Below, in pieces: positions 32,695 to 46,056 of a DNA stretch of 64,000 nt (the first letter of the stretch is position 1; each line of letters begins with the position of its first letter). Under the pieces are notes generated by a model. That model saw only the letters and a program-made list of their open reading frames with translations. It was not told where the DNA came from and searched no databases. This DNA comes from Mytilus edulis (lineage: Eukaryota > Mollusca > Bivalvia > Mytilida > Mytilidae). The translations under genes and the position numbers were made by a program. Location of the stretch: positions 54,334,830-54,398,829 of the forward strand of contig NC_092344.1 in the NCBI RefSeq assembly GCF_963676685.1. The letters are read 5' to 3'.

Positions 32695-32830
32695 AAAATA
32701 GGGAATGTTTCAAAGAGACAGAAAGCTGATCAAAGAGCAGAAAGCAGCCGAATGCCACCAATGGGTCTTCAACACGTGGAGAAAAACCCACACCCGTAGG
32801 CGGACTTTAACTGGCCCCTAAACAAAATGT
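32695..32830 (+). repeat. Interspersed repeat fragment ('CCAAAGAGAC' family)
   Basis: Matches 33640-33775 and the reverse of 58437-58555: GGGAATG, CAAAGAGACA, GGTCTTCAA, CCCACACCC and CTGGCCCCTAAACAAA in order. A family I recall as common in mussels; its name is not known to me. Confidence 0.6.
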
Positions 32831-33274
32831 GTCAACTAGTTCAGTAAAAATGGACGTCACACCAAATTCCACAACTTACAAATGAACTAAAATTATAAAA
32901 CATACCAGATTATGTTTAAGACCAGAGGCCCCTAGCTTGGTACAGGCAAAAAATGCGACAAGGGTTAAACATATTGTGTGAGATCTTAATTTTACCATTA
33001 TGCATCTATTCAATGAACAATAAACAACACACATCAATACGCACAGTTAAAATCGGTTTAAAAGAAGTCCGAGTCCGATGTCAGAATAGGTAACAACAAA
33101 AAAAACTAAGCAAAATGACAATGCTACATAAATTAACATGGGACTACAAGTAGTTATTGACATGCCAGCTCCAGAACTAAATCAAACTGATTGAAAGAAT
33201 ATGTCTTCATCCTATAAAAATCAAGCACACACCCTCCTATGGAACGCCATAGCTGTCTTACGTGTCCTTTTTAT

Positions 33275-33590
33275 TATACGAAGATGCTTTTCTATTATAC
33301 GAAGGTGCTTTTCTATTATACGATGGTGGTTTTTTATTATAAGCGGTCGAAGGTGGTTTTCTATTATACGATGGTGGTTTTCTATTATACGAAGGTGGTT
33401 TTCTATTATACGAAGGTGGTTTTCTATTATATGAAGGTGATTTTCTATTTTACGATGGTGGTTTTCTATTATACGAAGGTGGTTTCTATTATACGAGGGA
33501 TGTTTTCTATTATACGAATTATACATAGGTGGTTTTCTATTATACGATGGTGGTTTTCTGTTACACGAAGGTGGTTTTCTATTATAATAT
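33275..33590. repeat. Minisatellite, ~21-bp unit, about 15 copies
   Basis: The unit is roughly GGTGGTTTTCTATTATACGAA, alternating in its last bases (GAAGGT or GATGGT), with a few units shortened or lengthened. Long open frames across it on both strands are products of the repeat. Confidence 0.85.
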
Positions 33591-33639
33591 GAGGAAGGCG
33601 CTACCTTAAATACCAGCTTTATACATGTAAAATTGAGAA

Positions 33640-33775
33640 TGGAAATGGGGAATGTGCCAAAGAGACAACAACCCGACCATAGAAAACAGCAACAGCAGAA
33701 GGTCACCAACAGGTCTTCAATGTAGCGAAAAATTCCCGCACCCGGAGGCGTCCTTCAGCTGGCCCCTAAACAAAT
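33640..33775 (+). repeat. Interspersed repeat ('CCAAAGAGAC' family), good copy
   Basis: Contains GGAAATGGGGAATGTGCCAA, CAACAACCCGACCATAG, AGAAGGTCACCAACAGG, TCCCGCACCCGGAGGCG and CTGGCCCCTAAACAAA. It directly follows the minisatellite. Confidence 0.65.
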
Positions 33776-33849
33776 ATATGTACATATTTATGATATACCT
33801 ATAAGTTGTAATGCTAACTATTAAACAAATATTAAGACAATGTCCTATA

Positions 33850-33945
33850 TATATTGATTGGTTGTTGGTTGTTTAACGTCCAGTGGCAAATATTTCATGC
33901 ATGTTCAGAACGAATGTCCCAGGCTACATTAACATATTGTTTATG
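33850..33945 (+). repeat. Interspersed repeat fragment ('GTTTAACGTCCAGTGGC')
   Basis: The stretch ATTGGTTGTTGGTTGTTTAA followed by CGTCCAGTGGCAAATATTTC resembles a dispersed repeat I recall from molluscs. No second copy in this window, so the call rests on recall only. Confidence 0.35.
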
Positions 33946-36900
33946 TCTAATATAAAATGATAATTTCAGATGGAAATTGTTTAGGGAACGATCATTGAAC
34001 TTGAAAAGGCAGGAGGGGTTATGGTATTTTTCCTAAAAAAAAATCCTAATTCCCAAATTGATGAATAAAAAATCTGTTCAAGCAGAGGACAAAAAAAATA
34101 TTCTGAATCCAGACCTTCACCAAAAATGATTTTATCTTTTGGATATGCAAAATTTGATCAAGTGTTTTGTACATTTTCTGATAAATTTTCACACAATAAG
34201 TGAAACATTCAAACAGGCTAAACTAAATGTTTATTACTGAAAGTTTCAAACAATGACAAGTGTTTTATTTACCAAATAACTCATGTGTTTCTGTGAGAGA
34301 GAAAATACTTCCAAGTAACATGCCCTGTATATACATGTACCTATCAAAGTCATGGTATTCTCATGGGTTATCATAATCTTCCCATAAAATCCAATTTTGG
34401 ACAATATGGGAGCATACAATATATACAGTACTAAATGTACTACTAAGACTCGAGTCTCCTTTTATGATTAAACTTACAGAGAGAGAGAAAACAAAACAGA
34501 GTTTTTTTCTGTGTTCCCATGGTTAGACGGAACTTTTACGCTAAATGTGTTATCGTTAATTATGATTTTGTGACTTTTAAATGAAAAACCTGTGATTATT
34601 CAAGTAATTTGTTTTGACCTCACTGATAATGGAAAGTTGAAGCAGACAAAAACATGGCGTCAGATGTTGTTCTCCTAACTTCGGTAATTTCCGTGGTACA
34701 ACGAAATTTAAATAAGCTACACAAGTTACCAAAATTTCTGAATTCTTGATTTTGTAAACAAACAAAAATTCAAGCTTGTGTTGTTAACATTATTAGGGAA
34801 GCATTTCCGTCACAAGATGGTGTTTATGAAGGCTTCAAAGAATGTGAAAGTGACACGTCAGACTCGGAATAGTTGTAAAATAGACATATGCTAGATTTGA
34901 GGCTCAAAATATTCTTTTGTTTATGTATAGATAAAATATATGTGTCTGCTTTAATTCTTTCATGTTCACATTTAGTTGAATTATACAATATACTTTTACT
35001 ATTGTTCACTGTTGAAGGCCATACAGTGACTTATATAGCTGCTTAAGTCCACTTCATTTGGGTACGTGTCTCCCAAGAAAACAAACCACAACTTCTTATT
35101 CAAGTTTATCAAATGACTCATCTTTTTGCGAAAGTTTGGTATGCAAAAGTACAAAGTTATAAATGAGTGTCTTGCAATATCGAAGTGATAATCTATTTGT
35201 CAGATCTCTTATATCTTTTGACGAAATCAAACCATCATGGTATATTCTGCATTTGTATAGACCGTAGTGTACTAAAATGATATTCATATTATACATGTTA
35301 AATTAATGAACAAATAATAAACCTATCTTTTTATTGTTTTCCGCCCATGTCTGCTCATCGCCGGAAATAAAGTTTCTCGCACGAAAAAATGGTATTAATT
35401 CCAGAGTCAAAATTTAAAGAACCATGTTTTCTGGTATTGTACGAAAGAGAATTGACCTAACAAAGGAATTGCTATCTTAGGCTGTTAGTAACACATGTAG
35501 AGCAGTGGGTCGTTGTTGGACATATAAATCTTAGAAAGTGTATCATCTGTTAAATTTGCAGGACACTGAAAGGGGAAGTCCCATACGGAAGTAGGTGTTG
35601 AAAATGATTTTTTTATATCCAGTGACACATATTACATGCGTATGCTTGAACGTTTGATACATCATTTACTCTCAAATTGCAAAAACGAAAACTTCCACTT
35701 GTATTTATAGTACTATTTGTATTTTTATCAATCTGATGAGTTAAGCCTTTTTCAACTGATTTGTATAGTTCGTTCATATGTTGTACTGTGACACCACTGT
35801 CTAAGGTTATGGGGGGTTGGGATCCCACTAACAATATCTATGTATGTGCCTGTTCTAAGTCAGTGGTCTGTAATTCAGTGGTTGTCGTTTTTTAATGTGT
35901 TACCTATTTGTTTTTCGTTCATTTTCTTTTAAATAAATTAGGCTGTTTTCTTAATTTTTTCGTTTGAATTGTTTTACATTGCCAATTAGCTGACTTTGCG
36001 GTAGGGGCTTTGCTTGTATTGGATGGTCGTACGGTGCAATTATATAATTTAGTCCATCCAAAGCGATCTTTATTTAACTATTTATGCTCTCATCAAAATA
36101 TTTTAAATCTCACAACGCATAAATACTTCAGCTATTTGAAAAAAAAAGATATTTTAAAAAATTGACAGGAAATTTAAGGATCTTCTTGGAATGGAATCGA
36201 AAAATTACGAATAGATATTCTTTTCAAGTGTGAAAAACGTCAACCAAATTTATTCATAATCGGAAACGTCCTTATTAAAAAAGTCTTCGTCTCACAACGT
36301 ATAATAATTTAGCTATTTGACCAACGATGTTTAAAAACAAAAGACAACGAATTTAATGTCATCTTTCCCTATTTTTGAATGTAATGATAAGTCTGTTCAA
36401 CTGGCAAGAATACCCCTAAAGCGGACAAACAGTTTATTCTTTAAATTGCTGTCATTGAGCATCAAGAAAGAAAATAAATCCCGAAATTGATTTGAAACTT
36501 TAATACTCAATAGTTTTCCTAGAAAATATTCACATCCCTTTGGGATTATTAGTGTACGTCCAGTTGCATATATATAACATGAATGTCGGAACAATTGTGA
36601 TAATGACGAATTTCTTCCTGTATTCGAGAACCATCTAATTGATATATAAATCTGTGATTTTACTATGTTCATAACTTCGATGAACCAAAGCAAGTTATAT
36701 ATCGACCTGTATTTAAATCAAATTTGTTCTCTTCGTCTTCTTCTTCTTCTTTTGGTATACAATAGTCTATCGAATTCGTAGATTACATACTGTTGGCATA
36801 CGTGGACTAGTCTATTTACAAAACTTTTACCCCAATTTACACAAAATGTCCGTTTCTTTCTTATGTTCAAAGAATACATGTATATATTTTAAATTGCGCT

Positions 36901-38891
36901 ATAGTTCCGTAACTTGCTATCCAGGCGTATAAACGAATCGTTGAAAAGTGCGTACATTTTTTAAATCAATATTTCTGGTATGTTCCAATCTGTCCTTTAC
37001 TATTGACAACGAGTATATATTACATTTTCCCAAATTCACCCTTGGAAAAAATATGTAAATAGATTTTTATTTCTTCAAATCTTTTTTTTGGAGGGTATTA
37101 TATATATTTTTATAAATAATATTCTTTACACCAGAAATGTTATTTATAAACAAGCGTATGAGTTAAGTAATGACTCACTTTCGGACACGCAAGACAGAGT
37201 TGTATATTATACACCTGATAGTTCCAAATAGAAAGTTATAAGTTATCGGCCATGTACACTGATCAATACCTACAGAAGTGAAACGATGCATGAACTTGCA
37301 AGCCCGACAGGAAATCGCTTGAATACCTGGACGTGTCACCTCATACCCCTCACAATACATTTGGGAGTAATACCTTTAGCCATGTTGGTGATTAAATGAG
37401 GGAAGATCCGAATTTATTTGAATAAAGTTTATTACTTTAAAGAATTATGAACGAATTAGATTTTCGAAAACAATTTTCACGGAACACTTATTTAAGATTT
37501 TAACTTTGACTTTTTAACTAATTCCAATATTAACAATTTAAAAATAACAGACTATAGTTATTTAAAAAAAATAAGAACATTTTCCGTATCAAGTTAGTTA
37601 GTCAGATAAAACAACCGTACGATTGACAAGATATCGACACGCAATTACGACTACATCGGTTAATGTAGTTTTGGTTCTTTGTGGTTTATAGACATATCGT
37701 GATTATAATCGTAGAAGATGACAAAATGGCGGAACGCAGAGAATTGATACTCAAAATTTAAAATCGATGGGGATCTCTTATCTAGCGGAATAAAACTTTC
37801 ATATCTATAAATTTGAGAAATTTTATACAGAATGGACATAATATCAATTTTTGATTTTTTTTGCGAAGTTTCCCTTTAACATCGAAATTATTCAGATCTG
37901 TCCCGTATTTCAAGCTCGCGTTGAAACGTTAAATTCGGCCGCCATTAAAAAAAATAATCGTACGAGATTTAACGAGAGTGACGAAACTTTTCAGATGGGT
38001 CGTGTAGAGAGAGTTATCGTTCTTTATTCCAAAACGATGCTTCTACCATAAGTGCCAGCTAAAGCTGCCATATAAGATTTTTGACCAGAGAGAATATTAC
38101 ACTGACACATGCAGAGTTGATACCAACAACATATCTGAAATAGACACTTCAAATTAACAATGAGTTTATAATAAATATATTTTCTTTATTTGATTATTAG
38201 ACTTTAATATATGTCACTGAGTAATGGTAACACATGGAAACCTTAAGATATAGGAAGGTTTTGAACATTTAGCTCTTTGTGGTTCTATACTGTTGTAATT
38301 GTTAGTATTAACGCTGTGGTATTTTTAATGATATTATATTACAGATGTATTTGTCAATCCTATGGAAGAGAAACAACAAAAAGAAGAATAAAAGATGAAA
38401 TAAAACATGAAAGTGCAAAACGGATAGAAACAACGTGAAATGATAGAACAAAAGACAACACAAATTAAAATAACAGTCTTACAGTCGTGACTATTCACAT
38501 TAATCATGTTCACTAACCAACATGGTCACTTCCGGCTATTTCAATAAGTCATGTGAACTTAATTCAATTGTCAAAACGACAAATGTGCATAGTCATTTAA
38601 ACAATCCAATTCGTTATAACGGGTATAAAATAACTTCGGGTCATTTTTACTTCCTAACATAGTCTTAACTACCACCCTACTTAGTCAAATGTGACTAACC
38701 ATCTTGTCAAACGACTAAGAGCATAGTCAAAATGATAATAGTGCAATGTCATCAAGAGGACAGTCAAAATGACCAATTAAATTGGTCAAATTGACAAATT
38801 TAGATTTTCAGGGTACGAATAGTAACAGTATTCAAGATATTATTATTGAATAACTGTCTCGGGATTTTTTATGAGATTTTTCACGTTTACG
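33946..38891. other. Long stretch without a recognised gene
   Basis: About 5 kb of AT-rich DNA. Open frames are all under 100 codons and none resembles a family I know. A fragment of the GAAGGCC-type repeat lies near 35005-35085. A stretch at 38480-38810 is rich in GTCAAA/TGAC words. Exons with little coding signal cannot be excluded. Confidence 0.4.
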
Positions 38892-39122
38892 CTAACTTTT
38901 ACAGTAGTTTTTAATGACCTCACAACGTTGATTCCAAACTATAATAGATGGAGGACGATATTTCGGTTCTTTCTTAAGAAAAGTTTTGACCTCACGGTCT
39001 TCGACGATGTTTAGGTCTGTTGTAATGACATGACCATAAGGGACCGGTGCAAAAAGAAAATTGTCTGAAATAATTCTCTTGATCCCATGGTTACTGGTAG
39101 AATAAAAATGTGCTTGTCCCAT
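38892..39122 (-). pseudogene. Fragment of a PLE-like retroelement protein (GHVITxDLNIV motif)
   Basis: A frame of 76 codons on the minus strand containing PYGHVITTDLNIVEDREVK followed by KYRPPSIIVWNQRCEVI. I recognise the pattern GHV(I/V)TGDLNIV...LL.KGPKYREP..I.W as the segment just before the RT in the same family as 6755-9007, whose own piece starts at the REPQHINWNHNFKII part. Nothing else of the element is visible next to it: either a short fragment or an isolated domesticated exon. Confidence 0.55.
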
Positions 39123-40695
39123 GTACTTTACCTAGTAAAAAAAGTGTTTGTCCCATGTTAAAGCACAAAAATATGATCAAAGTTGTGGCTACCTTTCATG
39201 CTACAATGCATTTGGATAGCTGAAAAATAGTGCTACTTTGTGTGAACTGTATCTATATTGCTGTTATAAAGTAAACAAAACAATACATATGATAAGCATA
39301 TTTGATTGCCAACACAGGAGCCCAAACAGATGACAATATTTTATTGACTATATTGATACTTGCAATATTAAACAATTAACATGTATGAAGTGTATCATGG
39401 TACAATACATTTTTTTCAAAAATTATGCAGCTTAATTTAGAATCTGACTGTTCTAAATTAACAGTGGGAAGGTAAATTTTCCAAAAATATTTTTACAAAA
39501 ACATTTTTTTTTTCTGCTTAGAACTAAAAACAAATCACCCATTATTTGAATATAAAGGCATACCAGAAGAAGTGCACATCTCGAGACAGTTAAATTTTCA
39601 AATTTAAAACGTTAGGAATGTCAAAATAGCATCAAAATTAAAGAGGTGAACATCTGTAACTTCCACTCACAACAATATTGTATTTTAAACATTTTTTTTT
39701 ACAACAAGTGGGAAAAAGGAAAATTTACTATCTCAACATATATACAGCTTGATTGATTATATATTTAGATTTGGCCATTTAGAGCTTGTTGTGTGTGGGT
39801 TCCAGATTTGTTCTGACCTTTGCATGAATATTCAAATCATTTCTTTTGGTAGTATGCTACTGTATTGGTAAATTTCTACAAACCTTCTTTTTCTACAGCC
39901 AGTATGTCTTATAAAAAAAGATTTTTCATTCTACAATGTCTGTAGAATTTGCATAATCATGATAATAACATTTATAATTAAGGTAGTTCAGGGGTTCATC
40001 ACTGACCATCATTTCTTAGCATGTTAGATTTTTTTTTATTATTTAAGGAATTATGGTCTACATGCTCAAAATGAAACATTAAAACAATTCATTTTGTTTA
40101 ATTATAGTTGCACTTTTAATTGCATGGCCATTTTAAAAATTTCTGTTTCCATCCAAGGGAGATAATTTGTAAAGAAAGTACATGGAAATCACCCGTTTTG
40201 TCAATTTTCTTTTAAAAAAAAGTATGACTGGTTACACCACATTTCTTTTTATTGAAAATTTAAAGCATATGTAATGGAGATTTTCACAAATTTTCAGAAT
40301 TTTCACTATAAAAAGACCAAAAATTCACACTTTTCAAAGAACTTTTAAAAAAACAAGAATTGCTAGATGCTCATGATGTTATTTTTGTTTGTTAAATATT
40401 TATCAAATTTTTTTTTTTTCATATACAGACATTGTTTCAAAAAGATCATGTCCCATGATTGCCAATAATGAAAGAAACATTGAGTCCCATTCCTGTAAAC
40501 ACTGCAAAAAGTGCTTGTACCATTAGCTTGCACCGGTCCCATGCATCAATAAATTTTGACCGGTCCCTAACCATAAACATGTATCTCCATTTACATATGA
40601 CAATTGAAAACATAAGTTATAGACAATTTTTGACAATTTTGACTCCTTTCCAGAAAGAATTTTACCCCCAGAACGATATCATTTTATTGTTTATG
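39123..40695. other. Stretch without a recognised gene
   Basis: AT-rich, with poly-T and poly-A runs. I see no coding family, RNA gene or clear repeat. Confidence 0.4.
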
Positions 40696-42060
40696 TCAAT
40701 TTTCTAGAGGATATCTTCCAAGTTCGCCATATATCATATACGATGGTGAAGAAGATTTTAAATGTAAAAGCAATAGGTGGACTTTTTCGATGATTTCGTT
40801 ATTGCTAAAATAAAAACATACTTCGCACCCGTACAATAAAATAGGCTTTTTCATTTTATCGAATAATTCTAGTTGCGTTTTGATTGCAAGGCCGTGGTTT
40901 CTGCCTAACGCTAGAACCTCATAGAAAGCCTTCGTAGTTTTGTTAGCTATGGATGGTTTCGCTCTCTTAAAATTCCCACTTCTAGCTAAGTCTATCCCTA
41001 TATAATTAAAACTATTCACTATTTCTAATTCTGTTCCGTTTAAATTGAAATTAAGGTTTCTTGGAAGTGTTCCTTTAGAAAAAACCATGATTTTACTTTT
41101 ATCAGCATTCACTTTAAGTTTCCATAAAGTACAATAATCTTGAAATGAGTCAAGTTGCCTTTGGAGATCTGCAGCTAATTCAGCCATTAGCACAGTATCA
41201 TCGCATATAAAATTACAAATAATTTCAAATATGTATTAAGTTTGATTTCAATTTCGTTAGATATCGTTTGCAGACCATTTGAATTACAGTTTGATAAATA
41301 TGACTCGAGGTCGTTCATAAATAAGGCGAAAAGAAATGGAGATAAATTTTCCGCTTAGCGTACCCCGTTCAAGTTCTACACGGGGGAAAATCTGACTTAC
41401 AATCATTATAAGAAATACAATACTCTTCACCATTATACATATCTACAATTATATTATACATGTTACCATTCATATTATTCACTAGCAACTTGTACCATAG
41501 TCCATCCCGCCAAACTTTGTCGAAAGCTTTTTCAAAATCAATAAAAGAGCAAAACATTTTTTCTTTTTGTTTTTTAGAATTTCAAAAAAGTTAAAAATTA
41601 TAAACAAATTATCGGTTGTTGAATAGCCCTTGCGAAATCCACATTGATTTTCGTTTAAGATAAGAAATTCGTCTGAAAATTCAGTTAATCGCTCACTCAA
41701 AATTGCAGTAAAGAGTTTCCCCATGCAGGAAACTCAGAATTGTGATTGGTCTATAATTTTTTGGGTCCATTTTGTCACCTTTGTTTATGAAAAACGGTAC
41801 GATTTAATATTTTAAATCAGCCAACTATCTGGGACATCACCTGTTTCAAAGATGATAATAAATAGTTGTTCGTAAATATCTATGAATATATTTTCTGTTG
41901 ACTTGATTTACTCATTTACAATCAAATCTTCCCCTGGGGACTTATTGTTTTTTTTTTAATTTTTTAATACATTTTTTAATTTCGTCTTTTGAAATGTTTC
42001 TATTTATACTTTCGTTCAGACGATTAATATCGTTCGGGTCAATATATGGTATGTTACATC
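40696..42060 (-). pseudogene. Non-LTR retrotransposon (LINE) reverse transcriptase, broken
   Basis: Read in several frames on the minus strand. From about 42050: RNISKDEIKKCIKKLK; NKGDKMDPKNYRPITIL near 41770; LNENQCGFRKGYSTTDN (about 41680-41630); CSFIDFEKAFDKVWRDGLWY (about 41555-41495). Then a YxDD-like FICDDTVLMAE near 41200-41170, and the thumb region with CTLWKLKVNADKSKIMVFSKG and KPILLYGCEV, ending YGELGRYPL at 40700. Both catalytic Asp residues can be read, but at least three frameshifts and stops break it. No endonuclease domain is seen upstream. A jockey/CR1-type LINE is likely; the clade is not resolved. Confidence 0.82.
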
Positions 42061-42204
42061 ACATTCATTAAAACAGTCTTAATCTTGACACAAGCAATTA
42101 TACCAACAAAAAAGTATGAATTAAGGAAATTAAAATTCGTATAAAAATAAAGAGAAGTGGCCTATGATACAGCTATCCACCAAAGTTCAAATGAAGTATA
42201 TGAA

Positions 42205-42300
42205 AGCAATTAATTATAAGCAGCCGTTCGGCCTTCAATAATGAGAAAACCCCATACCGTATGATCGGCTATAAAAGGCCCCGACATGCAAAATATGAAA
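42205..42300 (+). repeat. Interspersed repeat fragment ('GCCTTCAAT' family, 3' part)
   Basis: Contains CCGTTCGGCCTTCAATAATG, CCCATACCGTATGATCGGCT and ATAAAAGGCCCCGACATG, the downstream part of the family at 13445-13535 and 52860-52980. Confidence 0.55.
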
Positions 42301-42744
42301 CAATTCAAACGTGAAAAAAACTAACAGCCTAATTTATAACAAAATAGTTTACGAAAAACAAATATGACAGACATGAACCAACGACTAACATATTTGTTCG
42401 TTTATCTTTCATTATTTCCTCTCCAGTTTTTTTTTGTTGCGTGAACCCCCTGAGGAGTTCATGAGTATATATTGGCGAGTTTTGGATGTGTCTATGGGCC
42501 ACTAGATATCTCTCGGCCGCAAGTCAGAATAAAATTCTCGGAACGTCTCTAAAGTTTTCGGTCATTTATACAGGTCTTAACAGGTTGTTATCTACGTCTT
42601 TGATATTGTCCCTTGATGGCCCTTGACGACGCAATTATATTTGTTTTAAAACGACCACTGTGCACTGTATGTATCTGGGTCAATTATATCGTGGTATTGT
42701 CTCGATAACATGTAAGAGGGTTTGGATGGGGTTAAATGATTAAA

Positions 42745-42955
42745 GAATAATGCCCTTAAAAAATGAAGATTAGAGAATAATAAGCCAAAAAATAGAAGAT
42801 TAGAGAATAATAAGCCAAAAAATAGAAGATTAGAGAATAAAAGGGTTAATTTTTGGAAGATTAGAGAAAAAAGGGGTTAATTTTTTAAAGATAAGAGAAA
42901 AATGGGGTGAAAATTAAATGTTTACAGAATAACAGACCCCCCCCCCCCCCCCCAT
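42745..42955. repeat. Short tandem repeat ending in a C homopolymer
   Basis: Three or more units of about 29 bp (AAGATTAGAGAATAATAAGC type) grade into related TTAGAGAAAA units and end in a run of about 20 C residues (42932-42953). Confidence 0.75.
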
Positions 42956-45298
42956 CCATACCCTCATGTAAACTAATTATGTTTGAAGATTTAACCATGG
43001 GATACTGTGTATTTCATCATACTAGACTTACGGGAGATAACATTCTGGTTAAAATATTAATCTTAGATCGGAAAACTGAAAGATAATATTTTTATCAAAA
43101 GTATTTAATTCAATCGGAATCAAACAAATATATACAAAATAAATACTGTATTTATGTTTCTGGAGAAACTAACAATGATTGAGATCTGAATAATTTCAGA
43201 GTTGCAATTAAAGTATTTTATATGACAAGAAACTCTGCTTTGGTATTTTTAAATATTCATTTGTAAAGGAAACATAAAAATTAAATCTAAATAAATTCTT
43301 GCATCCTACCTAAAAAAATGTGTATAAACAATAATCTTATATTTCTACATTAATTATTTCATACCATTTAAGTTTTTATGTTTTATGAGTAATTATTTTT
43401 TATTTTTTTTGTATTGTAATCATCATGATATCCATAAAACGGAAAGTAAGATCAATTTATTAAATATTTACATTTTAAACGGTCGTGAATAAAAATACTT
43501 ATGTGTTTTCAATTCATAAAGCATGATTTTAAATCCTTGCAGCTCACAACAACCGTACAAATAATTTACAATAATTACACCAAAATTTAATTTACAACCC
43601 AAAATGTTGATTATTTTATACTGTTAGTATGGATTTAGAAGTCTTAGCTTATATTTTGCACGGTAATATATTCACATAGTGGAATGTTAGAATTTAAGAA
43701 TAGATTCATTCGATAAATAAAAAGTCCATCCGTAAATATTTCACGTTCGCGTTTATTTTTATTATATATATTAAAAAGAATTTGAAAAAAATTACTAACA
43801 GGAACGTTAGTTTATTATAAAATTTTAATTCAATTTTTGTTTGTTTGTTTTAATAGTTTAATCTAAATGTTTGTACTATGGTACGGTTTTGAAAATTGTA
43901 TTAATTGTGTTGACCAACTATTCTACACGTCTTGATTCATTCACATCATAGATCACATTTCAAAAGCACGCTATATATATCGGTTTGCGTTCTCAAAAAT
44001 TCCGGATAAAATGTCAGTTAATCCGGAGTCAAAACATTCAATGTAGGCCGTTGGACATTCGAATTCAGATATGTGATTACGCAAATGCGTATTCTTTTCC
44101 TGAGTATCAGTGAGATGCCGCCTATTTACTATTTCGTGCGCTAAAATACTGCTTGCATGCAATACTATTACATTCACTCGTGGAAGCTTATTTTCGTTTT
44201 TGTTATCTAAATTCAGGACATGGCAGAAAGAGCTTTACATGTGACTTTCAAGCACGGTCATCATTACTAACGGTATTCTGACCTCGAGTTGTTTCTCTTT
44301 TGTTTCTTTTTTTAGTTACTGTCCTATTATAAACTTTGACCTTTTCAAAAAGCTGAGGATTGTCTTTCCAAGGAATAGATTCCTTAACTTTGTAATGTAT
44401 TTAGCCTTTTAAATTTTTTCATTCGAACGTCGCTGATGCTTTTTTTGTAGACTTAACTCGTGTCTGGCGTTTTTTTTATATCTACATACCTTTTTATATA
44501 AATTGTTTATTTTGAAAGTGTGTACAGGTATTCATAAACATCTGAATTAAGAAATTCTTTGGCAAAACTAAGTTTCTCAATGTTTGAATTGATTTAAGTA
44601 AAATCAGGAAATCCTTAAATTTTGAGATGTTTTATGAGACCAAAATAAGTCTTTTCATGAGAGGTCCCAATCAATTGCATGCCACAGGTTTAACCGCATA
44701 CAACATCTACCATGAGTAAAGATAGCTTCAAATACAAGTTGAGAATAAAAAGGCATTCATTTAGGAAACAAAATAAAAAGATATGATAGATAAAATAAAT
44801 GCATCCAGAATTCCAGATTATAAAGCAAACTGAGTGCATAAATTTATATTGCGATAGGTTTGTGTAATTTGCATAAGTCATCCTGTTAGTAGAAATTTAG
44901 ATTTGCCAATGGGTTATCATCGGGAAAAATATGTAAAATAGTCGAGCTTTAAAATAACTGTTCAAATAGAAGCTGTAAATATATACTTTCAACTGGATTC
45001 TTCTATTCACAGTCAATTATTTCAATTCAAAAGCAAACACAAATTCAGCAATGATCTTTTGGTGACCCGTCAGTCAGCGATTCTAAGGTTCATGTCTTGC
45101 TTTTTTTTTTTTTAAAGAAAGCAACTTGTTTTTAAATAACTTGAATGTCAGTCCCTATATGTTAAAATTACTTCCGCCAAAATAGTAAGACCATCCCAAT
45201 CGTAAGTAAATATTTACAGATGCAATTAATTTAATAAATTACCTGACTAACCCTTCTTCAGGTTGTGATGTCAGAAATTAGAAGCACGGAAATAAAAC

Positions 45299-45508
45299 AT
45301 GAAAGTAAAAGACGAGCAAAATAGTAATGTTACTGGGAGAGAGTCCATTAAATACTTGGTAAATGTGCATGTTTGTGTATCTGGCGTGGTAGTTGTAATG
45401 ATTAGTGCTTTATTGTTTAATGAAAGTAGGTGGACTAACTTGTTTAAAACAGAGATCAAGAGTACGTTCATTCTCATAACAACTGAATTCAAAGTCGAAG
45501 TACCTTAA
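45299..45508 (+). other. Short conserved ORF upstream of gene B
   Basis: The counterpart of 4524-4733, the same length, ending 12 bases before the gene B start. All its coding differences from copy A are replacements. Likely leader DNA. Confidence 0.25.
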
Positions 45509-45520
45509 ACACAAACAAAG

Positions 45521-45746
45521 ATGAATACTCTTACTATCATTGCATTCACTGTCATCATTATTCCCGTATGCTCAACTAATATTTGTGATGGGTCAAAGAA
45601 AGTACACTGGAAAAGGGATCCATCAGACTGCGGTGTATTTTATTTGTGTTTTGGGACTTTACAGCATAAATATAAGTGTGAGAAAGATCAAGTGTATGAA
45701 GAAGAAACAAAGACATGTGTAGAAAAAGGCTCTGACCATGACAAAT
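45521..45746 (+). CDS. Gene B exon 1: secreted CBM14 protein, signal peptide and module 1
   Basis: Same structure as gene A exon 1 with the donor AAAT/GTAAGT. It differs by Met31Arg-type and Lys-to-Glu replacements and four silent changes; all six cysteine positions are kept. With exons 2 (49258-49482) and 3 (49948-50183) it gives an uninterrupted 228-residue secreted protein. Intron 1 (45747-49257) contains the tandem trimer at 47067-48098 instead of the RT fragment seen in A. Confidence 0.88.
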
Positions 45747-46056
45747 GTAAGTAACTAGGATCACTATCCGTTTAGCAAGATTTTTTCAATTTATGATATA
45801 GTTTCTCTAAATTTTGTGCTACTTTCACATTTCCTGAGCGGTGTGAGAAAATGACATTCCTCGTCACTAGTGAATTATATGTTCACAGCAAATGATTGGT
45901 TGAAATTTAATTGTAATGTTAAATTTTCTTTATTTCTTCTGAATTATTGTGACATTATGAAAAAAGGCGACCATGCCTGATGGCGTCATATATTATAACG
46001 AACAAAACTTTCTGCAAATGTTTGAAAAGGAAGGATAAAAATCATTACAGAAACAG

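Noticed and set aside
33221..33709. 162-codon minus-strand ORF rich in Tyr-Asn-Arg-Lys and Ile-Glu-Asn-His
   Set aside because: It is the translation of the 21-bp minisatellite and its flanking interspersed repeat.
36397..36693. 98-codon minus-strand ORF
   Set aside because: No motif, no start context and no paralogue; within expectation for AT-rich sequence of this length.
37175..37360. 61-codon ORF with five cysteines, possible exon
   Set aside because: A weak AAAG/GT-type acceptor reading is possible, but there is no second exon, no recognisable module and no paralogue to test it.
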